Part shown: one piece after another, positions 9,363 through 19,616 of the stretch
How the letters are laid out: each line of letters opens with the position of its first letter
How positions within the stretch are numbered: the first letter of the stretch is position 1
Assembly: GCF_000332275.1 (NCBI RefSeq)
Contig: NZ_CM001776.1
Coordinates: 4,028,008-4,092,007, forward strand
Length of the DNA: 64,000 nucleotides
DNA from: Synechococcus sp. PCC 7336
GTDB taxonomy: Bacteria > Cyanobacteriota > Cyanobacteriia > Thermostichales > PCC-7336
Direction: 5' to 3'
Position numbers and translations under genes: made by a program
The notes under the pieces: model-generated
Seen by the model: the letters and a program-made list of their open reading frames with translations, nothing else
Told to the model about the DNA's origin: nothing
Database searches by the model: none

Positions 9363-9959
9363 CTACCCCAAATATCTATCCACAATCTCCTGCCTGCGAA
9401 AGCAATCGATGCGATGGTCGTTCACCATCCCCGTGGCCTGCATGTGGGCATAACAAATCGTCGAGCCCACAAACTTAAACCCCCGCTGCTTCAAGTCTCG
9501 ACTCAACGCATCCGACTCCGCACTCGTCGCTACACAATCCTCTCGAGAGCGAATTTCATTCACAATTGGCTCGCCATCTACGAAGCGCCAAATATAGGCA
9601 TCGAACGAGCCAAACTCCTCCACAACCGCCAAAAACCGCTGCGCATTGTTAATCGCCCCGTTCACCTTCAAGCGATTGCGAATAATGCCAGCATTCTGCA
9701 GCAGTGCTGCCACCTTCTCCTCCCCATACTCCGCCACCTTCTCTGGATCGAATTGGTCGAAGGCCAGTCGATAGTTCTCCCGCTTGCGCAACACTGTATA
9801 CCAACTCAACCCTGCCTGCGCTGACTCTAGCGTGAGGAACTCGAACAGCAGGCGATCGTCGTGTACCGGCACCCCCCATTCTCGATCGTGGTACTCCACA
9901 TAGTCCGGCTTACTCAAATCCACCCAATGGCAGCGGCACAGGTTTTGGCGATCGCCCAT
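9363..9959 (-). CDS. tag: DNA-3-methyladenine glycosylase I
   Basis: Base-excision repair enzyme that removes 3-methyladenine. The ATG at 9957-9959 follows a GGAGGAG site; upstream open frame is ignored. The 198-residue protein begins NLCRCHWVDLSKPDYVEYHD, including the zinc-binding Cys of the Tag family and the EYHDREWGVP signature. It continues with the helix-hairpin-helix glycosylase core (LTLESAQAGLSWYTVLRKRE) and ends with the other zinc ligands near CYAHMQATGMVNDH. The length fits Tag, not AlkA. Confidence 0.95.
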   Translation of the reverse strand: MGDRQNLCRCHWVDLSKPDYVEYHDREWGVPVHDDRLLFEFLTLESAQAGLSWYTVLRKRENYRLAFDQFDPEKVAEYGEEKVAALLQNAGIIRNRLKVNGAINNAQRFLAVVEEFGSFDAYIWRFVDGEPIVNEIRSREDCVATSAESDALSRDLKQRGFKFVGSTICYAHMQATGMVNDHRIDCFRRQEIVDRYLG

Positions 9960-10264
9960 TCTACTCCTCCCCAAAAGGACAGCTATAGGCCACGATCCAT
10001 AGCTGCTCCTATTGAAGTCCAAACTGCCAGCGAGCGGGTCGCCCAATGCGATCGCCCCGCTAGAACGAGCTATTCAGCTCGCACCCATTCAGCTCAATCT
10101 AGCTATTCGCCAGATTGCAGCCGTCGTCTAACGACTGACCGTCCGAGCGAATATCGAGCTCGTAGGCGATCGCGCTAAGCGCCATACTTCTCCCGCAACC
10201 TGGGCAGGCTAGTGGTTGCGAGCGCCGAACGTGTCCCTGCCGTGATTTTTTGATAGGTTCGCTC

Positions 10265-11482
10265 GTGGGCGAAAGAGAGAACCAAAGGTTGCAAACGTTG
10301 AAACCGTCGAAATCTAAGCGACCGCGAACGGTGCGATGGCTCTGGCAAGTGGTGGGGTCGAGCATACTGATTTGGCTGGTCCTCCTCTTTCCCGCGCAGG
10401 CGGAGAGCCTGCTGCTGCGGATTGGCATTGTCGAAGGACAGAACCAGATTCGGCTGGGGAGCTCGACGAACGGGCAGATTCTCGATCGCAACGGTCAGGT
10501 TTTGGGCTCGACAACAGCCATGCGACCGATTGATGCCCGCATATCCAACCGTTCCATCCGTTTGGGCAATTTCAGAGGCGATCGCCTGCGCCTGCAACCG
10601 CAAACACCTGAAGGTTATGTGTTTATTCACGATCGCTGGTATCGCGGCAGCGTCGATGTCATCATTGCGGATGGCAAACTCACCGCCATCAACCGCGTCG
10701 ATCTGGAAGACTATATTGCCAGCGTTGTGGGTAGCGAAATGGGCGATCGCTTTCCCCTCGAAGCCCTCAAAGCCCAAGCGATTGCCTCCCGCACCTACGC
10801 CCTCTTCCATCGCAACCGTCGCCTGCGCGAATCCTACGATTTAGGCGACAGCCAACTGTGGCAGGTTTATCGGGGGGTCGCCTCCGAATCCCCCTCGACC
10901 CGCCAATCCACCACCCAAACCCGATGGCAAGTGCTCACCCACAACGGTCAAACGATCGATGCCGTGTTTCATGCCTCCTCCGGCGGTCGAACGGAGAATG
11001 TGGAGGAAATTTGGACGCAACCGCTGCCCTACTTGCGCGGCGTTATCGACAGCCACGTTTCTCCCCCGATGCACTGGCAAGAACGGTTCTCCCCCAACGC
11101 GATCGAGGCGGCGATCGGAGAAGTGGGGACGGTGCTGGACTTGGAGATTGTGGCACAAACCCCCAACGGTCGCGCCACTGAACTGCGGTTGCGAGGCACG
11201 GCAGGCACGATCGAAATCGCTGCTGCTAGCCTGCGCCGCAAGTTGAATCTGGACAGTACTTGGTTCTCGGTGACGGCGATCGGACCGACCGTGGGGGCTA
11301 GCACCGCCCGGGCGGAGCGAAGTCCGACTTACTTCGCACTCTCTGGGCGAGGCTTCGGACACGGTGTCGGCATGAGTCAGTGGGGGGCCTTTGGGCTGGC
11401 GCAACGGAACTACACCCACCGACAAATTCTCAATTTTTACTATCGAGATACGCAGTTGGGGGCGATCTCTATCCAGGAATAG
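10265..11482 (+). CDS. SpoIID/LytB-domain protein
   Basis: A membrane-anchored protein of about 405 residues whose C-terminal part matches the SpoIID/LytB family of peptidoglycan-remodelling proteins (lytic transglycosylases in Bacillus; function in cyanobacteria less clear). An uncleaved or cleaved signal segment (SSILIWLVLLFPAQAES) is at about residues 30-48. SpoIID motifs follow: DLEDYIASVVGSEM, LKAQAIASRTYAL, FHASSGGRTENVEEIW and GRGFGHGVGMSQWGAFG. No ATG is well placed. I use GTG 10265, with a weak TAGG site; TTG 10250 is the alternative. Confidence 0.88.
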   Translation: MGERENQRLQTLKPSKSKRPRTVRWLWQVVGSSILIWLVLLFPAQAESLLLRIGIVEGQNQIRLGSSTNGQILDRNGQVLGSTTAMRPIDARISNRSIRLGNFRGDRLRLQPQTPEGYVFIHDRWYRGSVDVIIADGKLTAINRVDLEDYIASVVGSEMGDRFPLEALKAQAIASRTYALFHRNRRLRESYDLGDSQLWQVYRGVASESPSTRQSTTQTRWQVLTHNGQTIDAVFHASSGGRTENVEEIWTQPLPYLRGVIDSHVSPPMHWQERFSPNAIEAAIGEVGTVLDLEIVAQTPNGRATELRLRGTAGTIEIAAASLRRKLNLDSTWFSVTAIGPTVGASTARAERSPTYFALSGRGFGHGVGMSQWGAFGLAQRNYTHRQILNFYYRDTQLGAISIQE

Positions 11483-11572
11483 AGGCCGATCGGTCTCGAT
11501 CGAATCTTGCGGAAGCATAGCCAGTGAGTCGGTAGTGCGGGGCCTCCGAGCAGGAAGAGCTGAGCCGCCTCA

Positions 11573-12385
11573 TTAGGAGCTGGCTGGGTAAGGCGAGCTT
11601 GACTCTGCTGCTTTGAGGGAAGTCGGAGCGGGTCGAAAGCAAGACTCGACCAAGGATGCAGACTGGATGGCGCGATCGAAGTGATATTGAATCGCCTTGC
11701 GCAGCAGCCTTTCGACCATCAACCAGGCGCGAACATCGGGGTCTGGCAGCTCGGGTAGTTTGGGTTTTGGCAGGAGTTTCAAAACAGTGCGGATGGGAGC
11801 TGACAGCATTGTGCGCTGCATGGGGCGCTGTCGGTCGATGCACTGCGAGCAGGCGACTCCCCCCGCATCGGGGCTGAACGACCAATCGGAGCTGCTGCGG
11901 CAATCTGCGCAGGGACGTACTTGGGGGGCAATTCCGGCGATCGCCAGCAGGTGATACAGGCCGTGGACCAGCAGTGGCAGTGCGTCTGCTTTGGCGGGTG
12001 ACTGTTCCAGGCGCTGCAGGTGTTCCACCAGCAAGACGAACAAGTCTTCTTGGGGCTGTTGCGCTAGGGCCTGATGCAAGACCACTTCGGCCCAATATTG
12101 GGCCACGGTTAATTGGGCCAAACTAGAGCGCATGCGGGGGAAGCTTTGGGTCATGTGGGCTTGGGAGATACGATCGAGCGATCGCCCGCGAGCTATGACC
12201 AGATCGTTGACCACAAACAACTCGACTCGCCCGCCGAGGGAGGATTTTTGCTTGCGGGCCCCTTTTGCCACCGCCCGGACCAAGCCGTGTTCCTGGGTCA
12301 GAATCGTCACAATCCGATCCGACTCTCCTAGGGGAATTGCTTTCAGGTTAATGCCCGTAGCTCGATAGGTCTTGCTGCGTTCCAT
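11573..12385 (-). CDS. recO: DNA repair protein RecO
   Basis: RecO anneals single strands and, with RecR/RecF, loads RecA. The chosen ATG at 12383-12385 gives 270 residues beginning MERSKTYRATGINLKAIPLG, the usual RecO opening (OB fold residues 1-80, GESDRIVTILTQEHGLVRAVAKGAR). The centre is helical and contains a zinc-finger pair (CADC and CSQC, about 35 residues apart). An in-frame ATG 24 bases upstream is possible. The C-terminal 40 residues are poorly conserved. recO and bciB are divergently transcribed, with about 220 bases between them. Confidence 0.93.
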   Translation of the reverse strand: MERSKTYRATGINLKAIPLGESDRIVTILTQEHGLVRAVAKGARKQKSSLGGRVELFVVNDLVIARGRSLDRISQAHMTQSFPRMRSSLAQLTVAQYWAEVVLHQALAQQPQEDLFVLLVEHLQRLEQSPAKADALPLLVHGLYHLLAIAGIAPQVRPCADCRSSSDWSFSPDAGGVACSQCIDRQRPMQRTMLSAPIRTVLKLLPKPKLPELPDPDVRAWLMVERLLRKAIQYHFDRAIQSASLVESCFRPAPTSLKAAESSSPYPASS

Positions 12386-12609
12386 CGGCGATCGCCATAA
12401 CTCCAACATGCGAATCTCGAATGCCCATCTTATTTCATTAGACCTCTCGCACAAGTCAAACGTCTCTATGCCTGAGCAATGTATCAATAGCTTGACCAGG
12501 GGATCGGCTCGAAACAGCCCCAAGACAGCAGAGCATTCCCGAATTAGGATGAATCGTGCAAAACTGCAATCAGACTGCAGTCACTGCTAGCCATCCTGCC
12601 ACCTCCGCC

Positions 12610-13803
12610 ATGCCCGTTAAAACCGCTCGCCCCATCCGCTCCGATCGCTATCCCGCCAAAGAACTGTGCAGCCGCTGCGGTCTGTGCGATACCTCCTACG
12701 TGCAGTATGTCAAAGAGGCTTGTGCCTTTATCACTCAGCGCATTGAGGAACTCGAAGCAAGCGCCCACGGGCGATCGCGCCAGCTAGACAGCGATCGCGA
12801 ACTTTACTTCGGCGTCCACAGCCACATGACTGCCGCTCGCAAGCTAGAGCCCATCGAAGGGGCGCAGTGGACCGGCATCGTCAGCTCGATCGCGATCGCC
12901 ATGCTGGAGCACAACTGGGTCGAAGGGGTGGTCTGCGTCCAAAATACGGAGGAGGATCGCTTCCAGCCCAAACCTGTCATTGCCCGTACGGCAGAAGAAG
13001 TACTCGCCGCCCGCGTCAACAAGCCAACCCTATCCCCCAATCTCTCTATCCTGGATCTCGTGCGGGAATCGGGCATGAAGCGATTGCTGGCGATCGGGGT
13101 TGGCTGCCAAATCCAGGCTCTGCGAGCTGTTCAAGCAGAGCTGGGGCTAGAAAAGCTTTACGTTCTCGGCACTCCCTGTGTAGATAACGTCACTCGCGCA
13201 GGCTTGCAAAAGTTTCTCGAAACCACTAGCCGCTCCCCCGAAACCGTCGTCCACTACGAATTCATGCAAGACTTTCGGGTGCATTTCAAACACGAAGACG
13301 GTTCGACGGAAACCGTCCCCTTTTTCGGTCTCAAAACCAACCAACTCAAGGATGTTTTCGCCCCTTCCTGCATGAGCTGCTTCGACTACGTCAACTCCCT
13401 CGCCGATTTAGTCGTCGGCTACATGGGAGCTCCCTTTGGCTGGCAGTGGATGGTGGTGCGCAACGACACCGGTCGGGAGATGTTCGATTTAGTTGCAGAG
13501 CAACTGGAGTTTCAGCCGGTGATGTCGAAGGGCGATCGCAAAAGCGCTGTCCAACAAAGTATTCCTGCCTACGATAAAGGCGTAACCTTACCGATGTGGG
13601 CAGCTCAATTGATGGGGGTCGTCATCGAAAAAATCGGTCCCAAAGGCTTGGAATATGCCCGCTTTTCCATCGACTCTCACTTCACCCGCAATTATCTCTA
13701 CGTCAAACGCAATTATCCCCAAAAATTAGAGGAGCACGTCCCGGCATACGCCAAATGCATTGTTAGCCAATACAAACTCCCCGATCGGGCACTGTCTACT
13801 TAA
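12610..13803 (+). CDS. bciB: ferredoxin-type divinyl (proto)chlorophyllide a 8-vinyl reductase
   Basis: This is the F420-hydrogenase/dehydrogenase beta-subunit-like flavo-iron-sulfur protein that in cyanobacteria (Slr1923 type) reduces the 8-vinyl group in chlorophyll synthesis; plant relatives reduce 7-hydroxymethyl chlorophyll. Evidence: PAKELCSRCGLCDTSYVQYV near the N-terminus, GVGCQIQALRAVQ with LGTPCVDNVTRAG in the middle, and SCMSCFDYVNSLADLVVGYMG as the second cysteine cluster. From ATG 12610 it has 397 residues, the usual length. A GTG at 12556 with an AGGAT site would add 18 low-complexity residues. Distinguishing BciB from a hydroxymethyl-chlorophyll reductase rests on cyanobacterial context. 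Confidence 0.88.
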   Translation: MPVKTARPIRSDRYPAKELCSRCGLCDTSYVQYVKEACAFITQRIEELEASAHGRSRQLDSDRELYFGVHSHMTAARKLEPIEGAQWTGIVSSIAIAMLEHNWVEGVVCVQNTEEDRFQPKPVIARTAEEVLAARVNKPTLSPNLSILDLVRESGMKRLLAIGVGCQIQALRAVQAELGLEKLYVLGTPCVDNVTRAGLQKFLETTSRSPETVVHYEFMQDFRVHFKHEDGSTETVPFFGLKTNQLKDVFAPSCMSCFDYVNSLADLVVGYMGAPFGWQWMVVRNDTGREMFDLVAEQLEFQPVMSKGDRKSAVQQSIPAYDKGVTLPMWAAQLMGVVIEKIGPKGLEYARFSIDSHFTRNYLYVKRNYPQKLEEHVPAYAKCIVSQYKLPDRALST

Positions 13804-13900
13804 GGAGTAAAGACTTCAAAGCTTCTGGATGAGAGCAATTCAGCGATTGCGACAGGCCGTTTGATGAATCCCATCGCCATGGCCGGAGTCTGTTTACGCG
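13800..13900 (-). pseudogene. transposase 3' fragment
   Basis: The last 30 or so codons of a transposase lie directly against the bciB stop. The reading TPAMAMGFIKRPVAIAEL matches the C-terminus of the larger remnant at 14398-15205 (TPAMAMGFIDRPLTLAEM), so this is a second, diverged copy of the same element type. The rest of the copy is gone or unrecognisable. Confidence 0.7.
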
Positions 13901-14103
13901 GCTGCGGGTGTTTCAGTCGAAGCCCCAGCGTTGGAAGTCTGTGCCGCGGTCTGTATTCAATCTTTAAGGGGCTGGTTGGGGCAGCGGGGATCGACAGCAG
14001 CCATCCCCCCAAATGCGGCATACGTTTGTCGCGCTTCTGGCGGTGATGGGGATGGAGGGGCAGTTGGCCAGATTGCTGACGATGCTCCGATACGATCGCC
14101 CCA

Positions 14104-14299
14104 GTGGTGACAGCTGGATTGCTCAACGATACGGGAGTTGAGAGTGGAGATGGCATCACTAACGACTCCGCTATTAGCGGTCAGGTCACAGACGATCGGG
14201 CTGTGGCTGGGCTGGTAGCCCGCTTTGCCAATGGGCTCAATCCCGAGTTTGTGGATGTGCTAGCCAACGTGCAGGCAGATGGCAGCTTTAGCTTTACCA
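14104..14299 (+). pseudogene. fragment of large Ig-like-repeat adhesin
   Basis: About 65 codons read LLNDTGVESGDGITNDSAIS, GQVTDDRAVAGLVARFANG, then FVDVLANVQADGSFSFTN. This is the recognisable unit of bacterial Ig-like repeats found in very large cyanobacterial surface proteins (pattern: D-T-G-x-S-x-D-G-I-T-x-D-x-x-I-x-G-x-V-x-D). No start, signal peptide or neighbouring repeats remain. The fragment is ended by the interspersed repeat at 14300 and is surrounded by transposase debris, so it is a leftover of a deleted gene. Confidence 0.65.
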
Positions 14300-14377
14300 A
14301 CCTGAGTTCGATGACTCTGCATTGCCCTCACCCCCGGCCCCTCTCCCAAACTTGGGAGAGGGGAGAAGCAGCCTCAA
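14300..14377. repeat. truncated copy of the ACCTGAGTTCGAT MITE
   Basis: The left end ACCTGAGTTCGAT and the following CCCTCACCCCCGGCCCC palindromic core match the complete MITE at 45197-45369. The right half is missing beyond about 14377, so no terminal inverted repeat pair or target duplication can be shown here. Confidence 0.75.
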
Positions 14378-14397
14378 ACTCGGGCACTGGACAGAGG

Positions 14398-15205
14398 TTA
14401 GTTCAAGTCATGAAAGTCCCGGCAGGAGAGCATTTCCGCGAGCGTAAGCGGCCTGTCAATAAAGCCCATGGCCATGGCTGGAGTGGTTGCCTTGGGTAGA
14501 GAGCAATGCGGTCGTACCCAGTTGTGAATCAGGCGCAGAGCCGTAATCGCTCGGTTCAACCCCGCCTGAGTCTTGGCGTAGTGGTTCTGCCGCCGTCGAT
14601 AGGCACTACAGCGGCGACGGATACTGCTGTTATGAGCCTCGCAATGGTTGGCATGGACTTCCGATTTGGCTGAGAGGGCGGTATAAGGATGCTCCGGCTT
14701 GCGCCGATGCACTCGCCGCCGACCCTGGCTCCGCTTCACCTTACTGGCCACCTCGCTCCCCTCGCGCAAGACTTTGCGCTGGCCATAAGCCTGGGGAAGT
14801 TCTTTGCCCCCAAGCCACACATGAGCCAGTTGCCAAAAGCAGTTGGCATAGCGCGGTTCTCCATCCGTGAACAACCTCACAAACAGGGCTGCTTCCACCC
14901 ACCTCCAGAGAACGGCCATCCCCGCCGCAGTTGATAGACCTCTTGGGTGGCATGCAACTCAATTCGACGCATGCGCAGCCCCAGCTTGCGCGAATAGACA
15001 AAGCTGTGAAAGCGGAAGCCCTGTTCGAAATGGGCAGGCAATAGCTCCGGATGCCGCCTCCACAGTTGCATCAGATGGCTGCGGCAGGCATCGGCATTCT
15101 CCATCAAGCTCTGATACTGGGCTTCAGTCTCGACTGGCATGCAGATGCTCTTGTCTCCCCGTTTGGCTGCAGGCACGATCGGCGTCTCATCCACGACAAG
15201 CTAGC
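14398..15205 (-). pseudogene. IS1-like DDE transposase, truncated and frameshifted
   Basis: Two overlapping frames together read as one transposase. The upstream part (15205-14877) carries a likely first catalytic Asp (LVVDETPIVPAAKRGDKS) and RKLGLRMRRIELHATQEVYQ. The downstream part (14919-14398) has FTDGEPRYANCFWQL (second Asp) and the C-terminal signature SEVHANHCEAHNSSIRRRCS followed by AYRRRQNHYAK, TLIHNWVRPH-type text and TPAMAMGF. The frame break lies near 14880-14920, where a segment is probably also lost. An in-frame stop lies just before the VVDE motif, so the N-terminal DNA-binding part is missing. Family placement as IS1-like comes from memory of similar cyanobacterial transposases. 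Confidence 0.75.
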
Positions 15206-15776
15206 TCTATCAAACATCCATTGGTACTTCACTATACACTGGTGCCATAGAATCCGTTAGAAGCAGATCTGGGGCTTATATTTATATTTTCTCCACACCA
15301 TCTGTATAGCGGATATTGGCTCCATCATGACTGACTTGACAGAAGAGGGATAGTTTTGACCATCTCATTAATAGCGATCTGGAAACGAGTTATCTGCCAG
15401 CAATAGAAGTTCGATTGATTCATTCGGCTGGAGCTTTTGGAGTTTGGAGCGTTGAAAGGTGATTGCGCTAAGTATCCCCTACCGGAAAAGCATTGAGAGC
15501 GCAGCTATCCCTCTTTTATCATATTGGCTCTAATGGAGTAGAATTATCGTCCAAAGGGGAAAGAAAAATGGGTTTAAACCGAATCTAGTATACAATATCA
15601 AAAGATATATATTTCTGGAGTTTAAAGCAGCTCAATAAGGAAACCTGGTGTCTTTAGATGTAATCAGATAAGATCATTGCATTAGACCTAGCCTGAGAAA
15701 CCAATAATATCTAAATCTATGCACAAGCTGCTCTAGAAAAAGCTGCTTTTTATTCTTCTAGGTGCGTGAATCCCAA
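15206..15776. other. intergenic, no gene recognised
   Basis: These 570 bases are AT-rich, contain stop codons in all frames and show no RNA gene I can recognise. A short A5/T5 inverted repeat near 15737-15752 could assist termination of the exporter gene on the minus strand, but its loop is too tight to be convincing. Confidence 0.5.
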
Positions 15777-16895
15777 TCAATCGAAGTGCCCTACAGAAGA
15801 ATCTGTCTCCTCAGGAGATTTAGGTAATGTCTTGCTGACAGACCTCTCCTTTTTAGAGTCTTGCCCCATTTTATCCAAGACATCTTTTACGAATGCTTCT
15901 TCAAACCAAGTTTTGCTGACTACTGCTAAGGGGAGCGCTAAAATTAATCCTAAAATCCCAAAAAATGTCGTAAAGAATAGTTGCGAAATTAAAGTTATCG
16001 CAGGAAGTAAAGAGACTTGCCGGTGCATAACCATCGGACTGAACCAATAGGTTTCTAGATTTTGAACGACTACATAGAGGATAATGACGCCGATCGCCTG
16101 CCAAAAGGAATCAATGAGTGCAACTGAAATCGGAAAGATGGAGCTCAATACGGGGCCAATATTGGGAATAAAATTAAAGACACCAGCCAAAAGAGCATTA
16201 GCAAAGACAAATTGAACGCCTAAAATAGAAAGACCTATTGCACATAGAGTTGCCACAAAAATCGAATTAAAAAATATACCTCGGAGCCAATTGAGCAAAG
16301 CTTTTTCGCATTCGGCCAGAATCGAATCTGCTCGCGGCCGGTAAGTTGCAGGAAATAGTCGTAATGTCAAGCTTCGATAGGCTTTAGGATCGGATAGAAA
16401 CATCACTGTCAGTACGACGACCAATAGTAATTGCAATGCAGTTAGGACCGAGTTCGAGAAAAATTCGAACAGATTTCCAACCAATTGCCCTGCCACTGGC
16501 CCAACTTGTTGAAGGATGTCGGAGAATTGAGGCAGGAGTTCGAAATCTTGCTCTGGAAACCAGCGTTCTAGCATATCGATCGCCCGATCGATCGCCCTTA
16601 GGAGTCGACTAAAGCCAGAGGGGAGGAGTTGAATTAATTGTCCAAATTGAGAGATAAAGGGAGGCATAACCAAAGCAGCAAAGGCAGCACAAGCCAGCAA
16701 TAATAGATTAATTGCCGCAAACACTGCAATCTTTCGCCCGATCGCCAGTCTTCGCCCGATCCGGCGGACTAATCCATTGATGGAGGTAGCCAGTACTACT
16801 GCTGTAAATATCAGCAAGACCACCTGTCGAAACTGCCAAAGAATGACTAACGCGATCGTTAGAAAGAGAAAGCCAATCCAATGATTTAGTTTCAC
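15777..16895 (-). CDS. AI-2E family (PerM/YdiK-type) membrane transporter
   Basis: A 372-residue polytopic membrane protein of the AI-2E transporter family, a group whose members export varied small molecules or ions; the autoinducer name should not be taken literally here. Eight hydrophobic segments are visible: a paired set at residues 5-45, one near 60-85, then a soluble stretch with amphipathic helices (about 90-165), and a C-terminal cluster. The family signatures GVFNFIPNIGPVLSSIFP and the FGILGLILALPLAVV ending are clear. The last 30 residues are a charged Ser/Lys-rich tail. The hyp genes are divergently transcribed upstream. Confidence 0.9.
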   Translation of the reverse strand: MKLNHWIGFLFLTIALVILWQFRQVVLLIFTAVVLATSINGLVRRIGRRLAIGRKIAVFAAINLLLLACAAFAALVMPPFISQFGQLIQLLPSGFSRLLRAIDRAIDMLERWFPEQDFELLPQFSDILQQVGPVAGQLVGNLFEFFSNSVLTALQLLLVVVLTVMFLSDPKAYRSLTLRLFPATYRPRADSILAECEKALLNWLRGIFFNSIFVATLCAIGLSILGVQFVFANALLAGVFNFIPNIGPVLSSIFPISVALIDSFWQAIGVIILYVVVQNLETYWFSPMVMHRQVSLLPAITLISQLFFTTFFGILGLILALPLAVVSKTWFEEAFVKDVLDKMGQDSKKERSVSKTLPKSPEETDSSVGHFD

Positions 16896-17015
16896 TGCGC
16901 TGACTCCTGCCTTAAAGCGAATGAATCAACTATTCGAGCAGTCTCTTGAAGATCGAGGTAATAAATTCCTTATAGAATATCGATCCAACAAGTACCCCTC
17001 AGTGTAGGTGGTCAG

Positions 17016-18122
17016 ATGAAATTTATCGACGAGTATCGCGACGCCGACTCAATTCGGCACTCTGCAACTGAGATTGGGCAACTGCTGACTCAGCCGAGAA
17101 CCCTGATGGAAATTTGCGGAGGACAAACCCACGCGATTTTGCACTACGGCCTCCAGAAGCTTTTGCCAGAGGGACTTTCACTAGTTCACGGTCCCGGCTG
17201 CCCGGTCTGCGTTACGCCCGTCGAGTTAATCGATAAAGCCCTTGCCCTTGCGGCTCGCCCAGAGATAACCTTCTGCTCGTTTGGGGATATGTTGCGGGTT
17301 CCGGGCAGCGATCGCGATTTACTCTCAGTTAAAGCTGATGGCGGCGATGTCCGCATCGTCTATTCCCCCCTCGATGCATTAGAATTGGCCCGCCAGCATC
17401 CCGACCGGCAAGTGGTCTTTTTTGCCATTGGCTTCGAGACCACTGCCCCCACCACTGGCATGGCAGCTTACCGAGCCAAACGGGAAAGCCTGCACAATTT
17501 CTCATTACTGGTGGCCCACGTTCGCGTTCCTCCAGCGATGTCGGCCATTCTGTCTTCTCCCCACAATCGCGTACAGGGATTTCTGGCCGCAGGTCACGTC
17601 TGTACGGTCATGGGCTATCGAGAATACGAGGCGATCGCCAAACGCTTTCACATTCCCATTGTGGTCACGGGGTTCGAACCCCTGGATATTATGCAAGGGA
17701 TTTATCTGTGCCTGCGCCAATTAGAGGCAGGGCGAGCAGAGGTAGAGAACCAATATCGGCGATCGGTGCGCGTGGCAGGCAATGAGTCAGCCCAACAGTT
17801 GCTACGAGAAGTGTTCGAGTGGGTTCCCCGTCACTGGCGCGGAATCGGGCTCATTCCCGATAGCGGTCTGGGGCTGCGATCGGCTTATGCAGAGTTCGAT
17901 GCGGAGCGGCGCTTCGACCTAGTTTTGCCAACTGGCCGAGAGGGATCGGACTGCATTGCTGGAGAGATTTTGCAGGGGGTAAAATCGCCGCTCGAATGCC
18001 CGGAATTTGGCAGACGCTGTACCCCCGAACATCCCTTAGGTGCCCCAATGGTTTCCTCGGAGGGGGCCTGTGCTGCCTACTTTCGATACCGCCAACACCC
18101 CGCACTGCTCGAACCGCAATAA
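17016..18122 (+). CDS. hypD: hydrogenase maturation protein HypD
   Basis: Iron-sulfur scaffold on which, with HypC, the Fe(CN)2CO unit of [NiFe]-hydrogenase is assembled. The 368-residue length is normal. Visible motifs: ICGGQTHAI (Cys34), [11 protein letters not shown] (Cys62 and Cys65, cyanide/iron and redox sites), [14 protein letters not shown], and a C-terminal cluster region ([30 protein letters not shown]) supplying the [4Fe-4S] cysteines. The ATG at 17016 follows a GTAGGTGG sequence. hypE begins 49 bases later on the same strand. Confidence 0.97.
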   Translation: MKFIDEYRDADSIRHSATEIGQLLTQPRTLMEICGGQTHAILHYGLQKLLPEGLSLVHGPGCPVCVTPVELIDKALALAARPEITFCSFGDMLRVPGSDRDLLSVKADGGDVRIVYSPLDALELARQHPDRQVVFFAIGFETTAPTTGMAAYRAKRESLHNFSLLVAHVRVPPAMSAILSSPHNRVQGFLAAGHVCTVMGYREYEAIAKRFHIPIVVTGFEPLDIMQGIYLCLRQLEAGRAEVENQYRRSVRVAGNESAQQLLREVFEWVPRHWRGIGLIPDSGLGLRSAYAEFDAERRFDLVLPTGREGSDCIAGEILQGVKSPLECPEFGRRCTPEHPLGAPMVSSEGACAAYFRYRQHPALLEPQ

Positions 18123-18170
18123 TATTTGGCGTTTCAGCCGCTCTTCCCACATCGATTAAAGGGATAGTCA

Positions 18171-19247
18171 ATGGACAGTTCTTTCAACTTTGCTTGTCCC
18201 CTGCCGTACGAACGGCACTCCAAAGTGATGCTGGCCCACGGGAGTGGCGGCAAACTCATGCACCAGCTCGTCGATCGCCTGTTTTTGCCCACCTTTCAAG
18301 CTACCGAAACGCCCCCGCACGATGCTGCCGTTTTCGAGAGTCCCGGCCAGAAAATTGCCTTCACCACAGATTCATTCGTGGTCGACCCGCTGTTTTTCCC
18401 CGGCGGAGATATCGGCTCGCTAGCCGTGAACGGTACCGTCAACGATCTGGCCATGGCGGGGGCGCGTCCGCTCTATCTCAGCGCAGGATTCATTCTGGAA
18501 GAAGGACTGCCCCTCGATCGCCTCGCGCGGGTGGTGCAGTCGATGCAGCAGGCGGCGAACAAAGCCCGAGTTCGGATTATTACTGGCGATACAAAAGTTG
18601 TGGAGAGAGGTAAAGGGGATGGCATGTTTATCAATACCACTGGGGTTGGGGTGGTCGAATGCGAGACAGAAATTGGCCCTCAAAAAGTCCAGCCGGGGGA
18701 TCTGATTTTGCTCAACGGAGATATTGCTCGCCACGGAATTGCCGTGATGTCAGTTCGGGAGGGGTTGGAGTTCGAGGCCGCGATCGCCAGTGATTCTGCA
18801 CCGCTGGCTGGCGAGGTGTTGGAATTGCTGGCTGCTGGCGTCGAAATTCACTGCCTGCGCGATCTGACGCGAGGGGGATTGGCAAGTGCTCTCAACGAAA
18901 TCGCGATCGCCCGAGGGATCGCGATTGAAATTGATGAAGACACGATTCCGGTGCGGGAAGAGGTGAGGGGAGCGTGCGAAATTCTGGGGCTCGACCCGCT
19001 TTATGTGGCGAATGAAGGGCGATTTATTGCCTTCGTGGCACCTGGCTCAGCAGACCTAGCGCTTTCTATTTTGAATCGACATGCCCTCCAAGATCCTTCA
19101 GTTTCAACGGGCAATTGCCCTCTGCCAGCAAAGTCGATCGGCACGGCGATCGACTCAACCTTCCCTAGGGTTGTGGCGAAGAATGCCATAGGCAGTGGCA
19201 GGCTTATCGATATGCTCAGTGGAGATTTGCTGCCGCGCATTTGCTAA
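18171..19247 (+). CDS. hypE: hydrogenase maturation protein HypE
   Basis: HypE dehydrates the thiocarbamate on its C-terminal cysteine to thiocyanate, giving the cyanide ligands of [NiFe]-hydrogenase. It belongs to the PurM/AIR-synthase fold. Visible: [67 protein letters not shown] and the essential C-terminal PRIC, which is intact. With 358 residues it starts at ATG 18171 just after hypD. No HypA, HypB, HypC, HypF or hydrogenase structural genes lie in the window, so the rest of the pathway must be elsewhere. Confidence 0.97.
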   Translation: MDSSFNFACPLPYERHSKVMLAHGSGGKLMHQLVDRLFLPTFQATETPPHDAAVFESPGQKIAFTTDSFVVDPLFFPGGDIGSLAVNGTVNDLAMAGARPLYLSAGFILEEGLPLDRLARVVQSMQQAANKARVRIITGDTKVVERGKGDGMFINTTGVGVVECETEIGPQKVQPGDLILLNGDIARHGIAVMSVREGLEFEAAIASDSAPLAGEVLELLAAGVEIHCLRDLTRGGLASALNEIAIARGIAIEIDEDTIPVREEVRGACEILGLDPLYVANEGRFIAFVAPGSADLALSILNRHALQDPSVSTGNCPLPAKSIGTAIDSTFPRVVAKNAIGSGRLIDMLSGDLLPRIC

Positions 19248-19616
19248 ACATGCTCTGGCTATGACAAAAATCTGAGGTGCTGATTCAGCCCGACCGAGGA
19301 AAATCGATGACAGGCCCTTAAGGTTAAAGACTACAGCGAACCCCGCTCGAAAGGCTGCGCTCGTCTTATCGCCAGCGCTTGGAGCCATTCATCAGATCCG
19401 ACAGAACCAGTACCTGTCACTGCGCTGTGTCGAGTCGATCTCCTGGAAGCAGCTCCCATCGCATGAGAGCAACCGTACAAAATTAGCCGGTTTGCTCGTG
19501 GCAGTCTATGTCAGGGGTGGGGAACAGTTATACTAATTGGGCTGATTGATGCATCGCGCTCCATCAGCCTTCTCGTCAATTATTGCTGTGCTGTTCTTCC
19601 TGCGCGCGATCTCTGC
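19248..19616. other. intergenic between hypE and GNAT gene
   Basis: No gene or RNA is recognised in these 370 bases. A TATACT hexamer at about 19529-19534, 83 bases before the downstream ATG, could be a sigma-70-type -10 box for the GNAT gene, but no matching -35 is evident. Confidence 0.4.

Noticed and set aside
15737-15752. Terminator for the AI-2E-type gene
   Set aside because: The A5GC/GCT5 repeat leaves almost no loop, so a stable hairpin is doubtful.
17660-17685. tRNA-like GGTTCGAACC motif
   Set aside because: It lies inside the conserved hypD coding frame and no cloverleaf can be formed around it.
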